A stretch of DNA of 5,414 nt from the NCBI GenBank assembly GCA_937958345.1, contig CALGNW010000024.1, forward strand, positions 1 to 5,414, written 5' to 3'. The DNA is from an uncultured Neomegalonema sp. (GTDB lineage Bacteria; Pseudomonadota; Alphaproteobacteria; Rhodobacterales; Rhodobacteraceae). The notes beneath the pieces were generated by a model that saw nothing but the letters and a program-made list of their open reading frames with translations, was not told the origin of the DNA and did no database searches. Shown piece after piece: positions 1 through 5,241 of this stretch; position 1 is the stretch's first letter, and every line of letters starts with the position of its first letter. The translations under genes were made by a program, and so were the position numbers.

Positions 1-45
1 GCTGATTTCATTCAAAAAACTTCTGTCTCCGGCGATGTCTGCCAT
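1..45 (-). CDS. Possible 5' end of an unidentified gene leaving the window on the left
   Basis: On the minus strand an ATG at 45-43 opens a frame that stays open for 15 codons to the window edge, reading MADIAGDRSFLNEIS. An in-frame GTG at 57-55 is an alternative start, and a TAA lies two codons upstream of it, so the start must be one of these two. The only Shine-Dalgarno-like sequence near the ATG is a weak TGGA about 8 bases upstream; a better AGGAG is too far away. I do not recognise the protein and 15 residues are too few to assign it. It would be co-directional with and downstream of tRNA-Tyr. A competing plus-strand open frame covers the same bases (see rejected items). Confidence 0.28.
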   Translation of the reverse strand, partial: MADIAGDRSFLNEIS

Positions 46-289
46 TTTAATATCCACGGTTTAACGCCCGGCTCCTCTCGTTCTTTCATCAAGAAGCTTC
101 CGCTGTCTCACGTCGAGATTTGCGAGAATGGTACTCCGAGACCTGTCGAAGAGACCGATCTTCTCGAACAAAATAGCGCAGGTAACTCTTAGAGGCGCGT
201 AGTGCCACGCCAAAGTAGGCACAGAAGCAGGCGCACCATGGGACTTTTCTAAAAATATTATTTTAAAACAATGCCTTGACTGGAGTTTG
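46..289. other. AT-rich intergenic stretch downstream of tRNA-Tyr, nothing identified
   Basis: This 244-base gap lies between the 3' end of tRNA-Tyr and the possible gene start at 45. It is less GC-rich than the rest of the window, most clearly at 246-275, where runs of A and T follow the tRNA on its own strand. These runs lack a GC-rich stem, so I do not call an intrinsic terminator. I found no copy of the tRNA 3' end that would mark an attachment site, and no convincing coding region. Confidence 0.5.
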
Positions 290-375
290 TGGTGGAGGGG
301 GCTGGATTCGAACCAGCGTATCGTTACCGAGACGGAGTTACAGTCCGTTGCATTTGACCACTCTGCCACCCCTCC
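290..375 (-). tRNA. tRNA-Tyr (anticodon GTA), CCA encoded
   Basis: Read on the minus strand, this 86-base gene starts with GGAGGGG, which pairs perfectly with CCCCTCC near the 3' end, followed by discriminator A and an encoded CCA (292-290). The T arm is GCTGG-TTCGAAT-CCAGC. The anticodon arm is ACGGA-CTGTAAC-TCCGT, and anticodon GTA lies at 341-339, giving tyrosine (UAY codons). Between the anticodon stem and the T stem there is a long variable arm, as expected for a bacterial type II tRNA-Tyr. An apparent minus-strand protein frame across it reads through the tRNA (GGVAEWSNATDCNSV...) and is an artefact. The gene is divergent from rlmB. No partial duplication of its 3' end was seen, so it does not look interrupted by an integrated element. 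Confidence 0.97.
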
Positions 376-382
376 ACGGGAT

Positions 383-394
383 ACGCCGAAGCGT
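383..394 (-). other. UUCG tetraloop hairpin in the tRNA-Tyr 5' leader
   Basis: On the minus strand the sequence ACGC-TTCG-GCGT forms a 4-bp stem closed by C-G around a UUCG loop, an exceptionally stable tetraloop class. It ends 7 bases before the mature 5' end of tRNA-Tyr, so it would sit in the precursor leader removed by RNase P. Whether it aids folding or processing is inference. Confidence 0.45.
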
Positions 395-415
395 CTAGTC
401 TTGCAGAGTGCTGGC

Positions 416-444
416 GGTTTAGGCGAAGGTCCGTGAGGCGTCAA
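416..444 (-). promoter_or_regulatory. Candidate sigma-70-type promoter of tRNA-Tyr
   Basis: On the minus strand a TTGACG box (444-439) is followed after exactly 17 bases by TAAACC (421-416). The -35 matches consensus in five of six positions; the -10 is weaker. It would start transcription near 409 and give a leader of roughly 35 bases before the tRNA, containing the UUCG hairpin. The position fits a stable-RNA promoter, but it is predicted only by pattern. Confidence 0.4.
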
Positions 445-517
445 GATCAAAGCCGCGGAAAAACACCCCGTCCGACGCTTCCTTGCGCGTTGACGCGACC
501 CCGCCTAAGAGAACGGC

Positions 518-1282
518 ATGAAAAAACCCCATCGCCCCCGCGACAACTGGCAGGATCGCTTTGATAGCGGCCGTTATTGGATGTTCGGCATTCATGCGGT
601 CCGCGCCGCCCTGCTGAACCAGAACCGCAAGAAACATAAGCTGATCGTTACGCTGAACGCCCAGAACCAACTGGAAGAGGCGATTGCTGCAAGCGGCGTT
701 ACCCCCGAATTGTGCGATGCGCGCAAGTTTTCAGCGCCGCTCGACAGTAATTCGGTTCATCAGGGTGTTGCGCTGGAAACCGAAGGGTTGGAATGGGGCA
801 GCCCGACCGACGTGTGCAAGGCAGAAGAGGGCGCGGTGGCGCTGGTGCTTGATCGTGTCAGCGATCCGCACAATGTCGGCGCGATCTTGCGGACTGCGGA
901 AGTGTTCGGCGCAAAGGCGGTGATTGCACCGTTTCGCCACTCCGCGCCGGAAACGGGTGCGCTGGGGAAGGCGGCGAGCGGGGCGCTGGAGCGTCAGCCC
1001 TATCTGCGCGTGCGCAATATCGCGACGGAAATGGTCGCGCTGCAAGAGCTTGGCTACGTGATGATCGGGCTGGACGGCGAAGCGCCGTTATCGCTGGGGG
1101 ATGCGATGCAGGCGGCGAAGGGGTCGCCCATCGGGATCGTTCTGGGGGCCGAGGGGCCGGGCTTGCGCGAGAAAACCCGCGATACCTGTGATGCGCTGGC
1201 GGCGATTCCGTCGCAGACAAGCTTTGCCTCGTTGAACGTATCGAACGCCGCAGCGGTGGCGCTGTACGCAAGTCGGGCGTAA
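518..1282 (+). CDS. rlmB: 23S rRNA (guanosine-2'-O)-methyltransferase RlmB (SpoU/TrmH family)
   Basis: This 254-residue protein belongs to the SPOUT superfamily of trefoil-knot, S-adenosylmethionine-dependent RNA methyltransferases. In E. coli, RlmB methylates the 2'-OH of G2251 in the peptidyl-transferase P loop of 23S rRNA and acts as a dimer; E. coli RlmB is about 243 residues. The N-terminal substrate-binding domain (about residues 20-90) opens with WMFGIHAVRAAL. All three SpoU motifs are present: DPHNVGAILRTAE at 116-128 with the conserved Asn119 and Arg125, VLGAEGPGL at 208-216, and SLNVSNAAAVALY at 238-250, which forms the knot and cofactor pocket. The basic N terminus (MKKPHRPRD) suits RNA binding. 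The start is the first ATG of the frame, preceded by a weak AAGAGAA close upstream. It is divergent from tRNA-Tyr and convergent with ppx. A paralogous tRNA Gm18 enzyme is less likely given the N-terminal domain and length. Confidence 0.95.
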   Translation: MKKPHRPRDNWQDRFDSGRYWMFGIHAVRAALLNQNRKKHKLIVTLNAQNQLEEAIAASGVTPELCDARKFSAPLDSNSVHQGVALETEGLEWGSPTDVCKAEEGAVALVLDRVSDPHNVGAILRTAEVFGAKAVIAPFRHSAPETGALGKAASGALERQPYLRVRNIATEMVALQELGYVMIGLDGEAPLSLGDAMQAAKGSPIGIVLGAEGPGLREKTRDTCDALAAIPSQTSFASLNVSNAAAVALYASRA

Positions 1283-1337
1283 GGGCGCAGGTTTCCGTCC
1301 GAGGCTCTTTACGCGGGTCTGTAACGGGACTGCGTCG

Positions 1338-2807
1338 TTATCCGTTCAGAACCGGTTTCAGGTCCAGTGCTGCCGCGAGCGATGCCAGTCGCCGTTCGAC
1401 CGGACCGTTCAGCAACTCGCGTTGTGATTTTTCCACCGACAGCGTCAGGGTCGCCTCGTCCCGCGTCAGCTTTGTTCGCTCTAAGATATGCGGCGTCGCC
1501 CCGCTGAGCATTGCGCCGAGGCGGATTGTGCGGCCCACGGCCTCGGCCTGCAGGCGCTGCTCGGTCGTCAACAGCTCTGCTGCGGGTTCCGAACGCAGGG
1601 CGTTTTTTGCGCCTTTGTAGCGGTAAGCAAGAGCCACCGCGAGGAAGACGCGCTCGTTATGCGTGAGGCCGCCGAGATTTGCTTGAGTTGCGGTGAGAAA
1701 GCATGCTTTTGCGCGATAATCAGGGTGCGTGCGCCAGTTTACATCGGCCAGCAGGCACGCCGCGACCAGCAGGCGTTCAGGGATTTCGGGATGGGCGGGG
1801 GCAAGCCAGGCGCAGAGTTCTTCGCCAAAGCCCGGAAAGCGCGACAACGTGCGTTCCATAAAGGCGGCTGATTGGGTCAGAGGGTCACTGGCGCGCAGGC
1901 GTTTTGACAGGTTTTCATACAGCACCCCTTCACGCAGACCGTAGGCGGAAATTGTCACCACTTCGGGCGCGCAAAATGAGATGAGATTTTGCAGAACCTG
2001 CGCCGTCAGCGGCGCGTTGGTGATGCGTGTTTTTGTAAGACCGGCGCCGGCCAGTTCTTCCTCGCCCGCCTTGCGCACCCACGCCGCCGTTTGCAGCGCC
2101 TCTTCGGGGGTCATCTCGTAGCCCTGAAGAACCTGCAAGGGATAGCCGCGCCGCTGCATGTCCAAGGCGGCAAAAGCCCGCCATCCGCCACCGACCAGTG
2201 CAATTCTGCCGCCGTGCTGTCCGTCCTCGGGCCAGCCCTCGTGCAGGTGGCCCTGAATATAGGCGTCGAGATCCTCGCCGCTGACACCCGTAGCCGAAAG
2301 CCGCAGGGGACCGAGGGGCGTTGTCTTGGCATCGCCGATCTTTCCGCCGGAAATCGTCGTCATCTCCATCGATGCGCCGCCAATGTCGACGACGAGCGTG
2401 TCGTTGCGCATTTCGCCAAGCAGCACGCCCATCGCGGCATAGCGACCCTCTTCAACGCCGCTGATCACCCGGACGTCCAGGCCGCACTTTTTTTGAATTT
2501 CCTCGGCAAACTCGGGACCGTCTGTTGCGTCACGCAGGGCAGCTGTGGCGACGACTTCGAGCGTTTCGACCTGCATGGCTTCGGCGAGGGCACGAAACCG
2601 TTTCAGTGCGCCAAGAGCGCGGGTTTTCCCCTCGGGGTATAACGCACCCGTCGCCTGAATTTCAGCACCCAGTGCGCAGGTTTCCTTTTCGTTGAAAAAA
2701 TAGGCGGGGCTGCGGGTTCTGCCGTCGAAAACGACGAGGCGAACCGTGTGCGAGCCAATGTCGATAACCCCGAACCGGGAAAGGTCGTTGTCGCGCACGT
2801 CCGCCAT
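1338..2807 (-). CDS. ppx: Exopolyphosphatase / guanosine pentaphosphatase, Ppx/GppA family
   Basis: This 489-residue protein is a member of the ASKHA-fold Ppx/GppA phosphatases, which remove terminal phosphate from inorganic polyphosphate and/or convert pppGpp to ppGpp in the cytosol. Numbering from the start used here, the phosphate-1 loop is DIGSHTVRL (16-24), the second conserved block TAALRDA (88-94), the Glu-Glu pair expected to hold the catalytic glutamate is at 119-120 (SGVEEGRYA), the phosphate-2 loop is VVDIGGASMEM (139-149), and VGGGWRAF is at 205-212. The C-terminal half carries the HD-like helical domain with LLADVNWRTHPDYR (352-365). I chose the ATG at 2807 because AGGGGA lies 5 bases upstream; ATGs at 2825 and 2822 in the same frame would add six or five residues but have poorer spacing. 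The usual GSN of the first loop is GSH here. It lies downstream of dksA but beyond a terminator, so it is probably transcribed separately. Polyphosphate versus pppGpp preference cannot be read from sequence. Confidence 0.92.
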   Translation of the reverse strand: MADVRDNDLSRFGVIDIGSHTVRLVVFDGRTRSPAYFFNEKETCALGAEIQATGALYPEGKTRALGALKRFRALAEAMQVETLEVVATAALRDATDGPEFAEEIQKKCGLDVRVISGVEEGRYAAMGVLLGEMRNDTLVVDIGGASMEMTTISGGKIGDAKTTPLGPLRLSATGVSGEDLDAYIQGHLHEGWPEDGQHGGRIALVGGGWRAFAALDMQRRGYPLQVLQGYEMTPEEALQTAAWVRKAGEEELAGAGLTKTRITNAPLTAQVLQNLISFCAPEVVTISAYGLREGVLYENLSKRLRASDPLTQSAAFMERTLSRFPGFGEELCAWLAPAHPEIPERLLVAACLLADVNWRTHPDYRAKACFLTATQANLGGLTHNERVFLAVALAYRYKGAKNALRSEPAAELLTTEQRLQAEAVGRTIRLGAMLSGATPHILERTKLTRDEATLTLSVEKSQRELLNGPVERRLASLAAALDLKPVLNG

Positions 2808-2845
2808 AAACGTCCCCTGCATCATCGCCCTGAGCGAGATGAAAT

Positions 2846-2859
2846 CCCTGTGCGCAGGG
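2846..2859 (-). other. Short hairpin in the ppx leader
   Basis: CCCTG and CAGGG are separated by four bases, giving a 5-bp stem. It ends about 20 bases before the upstream ATG (2825) and about 40 before the preferred start (2807). There is no T-tract, so it is not a terminator. A role in translation control or transcript stability is possible but unsupported beyond position. Confidence 0.3.
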
Positions 2860-2885
2860 CTTTAGACCGCTAACGCACCATCTTG

Positions 2886-2914
2886 CAAGTAATTGGAATC
2901 GGGGAAAGAGTCAA
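2886..2914 (-). promoter_or_regulatory. Weak candidate promoter for ppx
   Basis: On the minus strand TTGACT (2914-2909) is followed after 17 bases by TACTTG (2891-2886). The -35 is good and the -10 is poor. It begins within the T-tract that ends the dksA terminator, so terminator and promoter would be packed end to end, leaving a leader of roughly 75 bases before the ppx start. Confidence 0.28.
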
Positions 2915-2939
2915 AAAGGGCGCGACTGATGCGCGCCCT
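2913..2939 (-). terminator. Rho-independent terminator of dksA
   Basis: Read on the minus strand, AGGGCGCG (2939-2932), a 7-base loop (2931-2925) and CGCGCCCT (2924-2917) form a perfect 8-bp GC-rich stem followed directly by a run of T (2917-2913). It starts 14 bases after the dksA stop codon and faces the right way to end dksA. It separates dksA from ppx. Confidence 0.87.
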
Positions 2940-2953
2940 GAATTTTCGAGTGA

Positions 2954-3376
2954 TCAGTCGTCGCGGTAAACGCGCTCCCGGCGCTCGTGTTTTTCCTGCG
3001 CTTCGATCGACATGGTAGCCGTGGGGCGGGCGATCAGGCGTTTTAGGCTGATCGGTTCGCCGGACACATCGCAATATCCGTAATCGCCGGTTTCGATGCG
3101 GCGCAGCGCCGAGTTGATTTTCGCAATGAGCTTGCGCTGGCGGTCACGGGTGCGCAGTTCCAGCGCGCGGTCCGCTTCCTCGGAGGCGCGATCAGCAATG
3201 TCCGGTACGGCGCGGGTTTCGTTTTGCAGTGCCTCTACCGTTCCCTGACTTTCGCGGAGCAGATCTTTTTTCCAGTCGTTGAGTTTTGCCGTGAAAAAAG
3301 TCCGCTGTTTTTCATTCATAAATTTTTCGGAATCGGACGGGATGTAATCTTCTTCGAGTTCAATCGTCGTGCTCAT
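2954..3376 (-). CDS. dksA: RNA polymerase-binding transcription factor DksA (single-cysteine type)
   Basis: This 140-residue protein is a DksA/TraR-family factor. DksA inserts a coiled coil into the secondary channel of RNA polymerase and, with (p)ppGpp, represses rRNA promoters and activates some biosynthetic promoters. Residues about 22-95 form the two-helix coiled coil, whose tip has the functional Asp-x-x-Asp-x-Ala pattern as D59, D62 and A64, equivalent to D71, D74 and A76 of E. coli. The globular end starts YGYCDVSGEPISLKRL (99-114) and finishes with a charged helix (EAQEKHERRERVYRDD). Of the four zinc-binding cysteines of E. coli DksA only the first remains (C102); the others are S105, S123 and A126, so zinc is probably not bound. 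This is common in alphaproteobacteria, and low-cysteine DksA proteins from Rhodobacter and Pseudomonas (DksA2) are known to function. An AGGGAG ribosome-binding site lies 7 bases before the ATG. It is probably monocistronic, ending at the hairpin downstream. Confidence 0.95.
   Translation of the reverse strand: MSTTIELEEDYIPSDSEKFMNEKQRTFFTAKLNDWKKDLLRESQGTVEALQNETRAVPDIADRASEEADRALELRTRDRQRKLIAKINSALRRIETGDYGYCDVSGEPISLKRLIARPTATMSIEAQEKHERRERVYRDD
3366..3376 (-). other. Start region of dksA (start codon choice)
   Basis: The ATG at 3376-3374 is preceded on the minus strand by AGGGAG (3389-3384) at 7-base spacing, a clear Shine-Dalgarno match. A second in-frame Met at residue 20 lacks such a site, so the full 140-residue start is preferred. 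Confidence 0.6.
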
Positions 3377-3427
3377 TTTCGTTCTCCCTAACGCGCCACT
3401 TATTTTTAATGGTGACGTCGATACAAA

Positions 3428-3471
3428 ACACGAGCCGATTACAGGATCGTGTCAGGGCTGTCACTTCACAA
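3428..3471 (-). promoter_or_regulatory. Candidate dksA promoter overlapped by an inverted repeat
   Basis: On the minus strand TTGTGA (3471-3466) and GATCCT (3448-3443) are 17 bases apart and could be -35 and -10 boxes for dksA; both are imperfect. A perfect 6-bp inverted repeat, ACACGA (3428-3433) and TCGTGT (3447-3452) with a 13-base spacer, overlaps the -10 box and the predicted start near 3436. This placement would suit an operator or an early-transcript hairpin. The whole 3377-3551 gap between dksA and the photolyase gene holds no open frame of note, and I see no clear terminator for the photolyase in it. Confidence 0.27.
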
Positions 3472-3551
3472 ATGATGTTTGCTATTGATAACAGGGGCTT
3501 GCATTGGTGCGATTTTGCAGGATGCGGCGCTTAGAGCACTGATTCCTTTTT

Positions 3552-5093
3552 TCAAGGTGTGCCAGATTTCATCAACGTTTTTGCGTGTTTGCGGATTGCG
3601 TCGATATCGGCTGCGCTTTTACGTTGAAGGTTGATCATCTGAAATTTCATGCGCGGGTTTGTCGCAAGGGCCGGTTCGTGCCGTGCGAGAAAGTCCCAGT
3701 ACAGGGTTGTGAAGGGGCAAGCCTTGTCACCCGTCGATTGCTTGGGATCAAATCGGCAAGTCCGGCAATAATGACCCATGCGTCCGATATACGCGCCCGA
3801 GGCGCAATAGGGTTTTGTCCCCACAATCCCGCCGTCGCCGTGCTGGCTCATGCCCAGCATGTTCGGCATGGAAACCCAGTCGATGGCATCAAGATAGAGC
3901 GCCATGTGCCATTCATGGGCCTTAAAGGGATCAGTTCCGTGCAATTGCAGGTAGAGGCCCATGACCATGAGGCGTTCGATATGGTGCGCGTATCCGGTCT
4001 CAAGCAGTTTGCCGAGCGAGTCCCGCAGGCAGGCCATATCCGTCTCGCCGGTCCAAAAGAAATCCGGCACGTCATTGGTGGCATTCAGGCCGTTCATCTG
4101 AGCATAGGCGGGCATTTCCATCCAGTAGATGCCGCGCGTGAACTCGCGCCAGCCGATGATCTGGCGCACGAACCCCTCGACAGCGTTTAACGGCGCGCGG
4201 CCCTTTTGATAAGCGTCGATCGCGGCGTCGCAAACTTCGCGCGGGTTGAGCAGTTTCACGTTCATCACGGCGGAAATGCGAGAGTGATAGAGCGTCGACT
4301 CGCCCTCCCACATCGCGTCCTGCCAGCGGCCAAAATCCGGCAAGCGGTTGGCGATGAAATCATCCAGCGTGGCGAGCGCGTCCTCGCGGGTGACGGGTTC
4401 GTTAAAGTTATCAAGCGAACCTGGGGCATCGGGAAAACGCGCAGCGACCATGTCGATCACGTCTTGGGTGCGCCGGGTGGGATCAAAGGTCTCCCGGCGG
4501 GGGACGAGACCGGGGCCGTCCTTTTTGAAAACCTCGCGATTTTCTTTATCGTAGTTCCATTCGCCGCCGACCGGCTTTTTGCCGTCCATCAGATAGCCAG
4601 TTTCCTTGCGGATGTGGCGGTAGAAGTCCTCCATGATGAAGCGTTTGCGGCCCTCGCGGAATGCGGCGAATTCTGTGGGGGTGGTGATGAAATGGCTGTC
4701 CTCGACCACCTCGATTTCGGCAGTGCCGGTCAGGGCGGTGAGGACGCGGTAATCGCCGGGGCGGGTCATGCGGATTTCTGCGGGTGCATGGTCGGCGATG
4801 GCGCGTTTCAGCCCGTCCGCAAGCGCGTGCGGCGGGTCTTTCCCGTCTAATGCGTTGTAGAGGACGGGGTATCCGCGCGCGCGCAGGGCATCGCGAAAGC
4901 TGCGCATGGCGGCGAAGAAAAACACGAGGCGGCGTTTATGCTGCCAAATATAAGTGGCCTCGTCATACGCCTCGGTCATCAGTACCGCATCGCGGGCGGG
5001 ATCAAACCCGTCAAAGGCGCTACTGTCTTCATCCAGCTGATCACCGCAGACGATAATCAGGCGGCGCAGCGGGTTAGGGATCGGCGGGCTCAT
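3552..5093 (-). CDS. phrB: Iron-sulfur bacterial cryptochrome / (6-4) photolyase, PhrB type
   Basis: This 513-residue protein belongs to the FeS-BCP (deoxyribodipyrimidine photolyase-related) group, which repairs UV-induced (6-4) pyrimidine photoproducts with blue light using FAD, a lumazine antenna and a [4Fe-4S] cluster. The N-terminal antenna domain begins RRLIIVCGDQLDED (10-23), matching the family's GDQL signature. The four cluster cysteines are C355, C443, C446 and C459, with exactly the spacing of C350, C438, C441 and C454 in Agrobacterium PhrB. The active-site histidine pair H370-H371 (GYAHHIERLMVMG) and electron-transfer tryptophans W347 and W395 fall at the same +5 offset. PhrB has about 507 residues, so this copy is full length and apparently intact. 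One deviation is H396 directly after W395, where PhrB has a tyrosine. The start overlaps the end of the DUF2256 gene by 20 bases and has no strong ribosome-binding site, which suggests translational coupling. The Fe-S signature argues against a class I CPD photolyase or plant-type cryptochrome. Confidence 0.95.
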   Translation of the reverse strand: MSPPIPNPLRRLIIVCGDQLDEDSSAFDGFDPARDAVLMTEAYDEATYIWQHKRRLVFFFAAMRSFRDALRARGYPVLYNALDGKDPPHALADGLKRAIADHAPAEIRMTRPGDYRVLTALTGTAEIEVVEDSHFITTPTEFAAFREGRKRFIMEDFYRHIRKETGYLMDGKKPVGGEWNYDKENREVFKKDGPGLVPRRETFDPTRRTQDVIDMVAARFPDAPGSLDNFNEPVTREDALATLDDFIANRLPDFGRWQDAMWEGESTLYHSRISAVMNVKLLNPREVCDAAIDAYQKGRAPLNAVEGFVRQIIGWREFTRGIYWMEMPAYAQMNGLNATNDVPDFFWTGETDMACLRDSLGKLLETGYAHHIERLMVMGLYLQLHGTDPFKAHEWHMALYLDAIDWVSMPNMLGMSQHGDGGIVGTKPYCASGAYIGRMGHYCRTCRFDPKQSTGDKACPFTTLYWDFLARHEPALATNPRMKFQMINLQRKSAADIDAIRKHAKTLMKSGTP

Positions 5094-5241
5094 CGCGTCT
5101 GCCCCGCGCGCGGCGGCATCGTTCCGAGCAGTATTTCACGTCGTCCCATACGTCCGCCCATTTCTTTCGCCAAGAAAACGGGCGGCCGCACGTGGCGCAA
5201 TCCTTTGAAGGAAGATCGCCTTTTTTAACCGCCTTAGCGAT
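5074..5241 (-). CDS. DUF2256 zinc-ribbon protein beside the photolyase; non-ATG (ATC) start
   Basis: A 55-codon minus-strand frame encodes a small basic protein matching the DUF2256 family as I remember it: KKGDLPSKDCATCGRPFSWR, then KKWADVWDDVKYCSERCRR. Four cysteines, C15, C18, C38 and C42 (CxxC and CxxxC), should bind one zinc ion, and the Trp/Lys-rich middle is characteristic. The function of DUF2256 is not known to me; the family is often found beside photolyase/cryptochrome genes, as here, so an accessory role in repair or cofactor handling is inferred. No in-frame ATG, GTG or TTG exists upstream of the motif. The best start is ATC at 5241-5239, which overlaps the preceding TAA by one base (TAATC, where TAATG is the usual coupling signal). 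The purine stretch GGAAGAAGAG ends 5 bases upstream. This start gives the usual short lead-in before the KK-LPSK motif. The stop (5076-5074) lies 20 bases inside the photolyase gene. Alternatives are a recent start-codon mutation or a sequence error. Confidence 0.82.
   Translation of the reverse strand: MAKAVKKGDLPSKDCATCGRPFSWRKKWADVWDDVKYCSERCRRARGRRDEPADP

Noticed and set aside
114..141. Three copies of CGAGA and two of GAGACC in 114-156
   Set aside because: The spacing is irregular and the units are very short. There is no periodic array and no sign of a CRISPR or iteron structure.
1..192. Plus-strand open frame of 63 codons from the window edge to TAG at 190-192
   Set aside because: It has no recognisable motif, third-position GC is about one half against a much more GC-biased pattern in the window's real genes, and it competes with a minus-strand ATG at 45. 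It could be the end of a real gene, but I cannot support it.
61..450. Minus-strand open frame of 129 codons across the tRNA
   Set aside because: It reads straight through tRNA-Tyr, giving the familiar artefact GGVAEWSNATDCNS, and has no protein motif in the remainder.
388..481. Inverted repeat GAAGCGTC (388-395) and GACGCTTC (474-481)
   Set aside because: The 8-base arms are 78 bases apart, and the left arm already forms part of the UUCG hairpin. In GC-rich DNA this is easily chance.
1283..1337. Bidirectional terminator between convergent rlmB and ppx
   Set aside because: Only 4-bp complementary pieces (such as GTCC/GGAC and TTAC/GTAA) without a T-tract were found, so no intrinsic terminator can be claimed.
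1488..2642. Long plus-strand frames opposite ppx (1488-1871 and 1989-2642)
   Set aside because: They are antisense shadows of a gene with full family motifs and show no domain of their own.
3585..4850. Long plus-strand frames opposite the photolyase (3585-4190 and 4206-4850)
   Set aside because: They are antisense shadows over a complete, motif-rich photolyase gene; high GC makes such frames common.
5221..5230. Frameshift at the run of six A (minus strand) as the reason DUF2256 lacks an ATG
   Set aside because: Shifting the frame by one base in either direction at this run still reaches no ATG after the upstream stop. The frame upstream of the run also gives the expected short N terminus from ATC, so an indel does not solve it.
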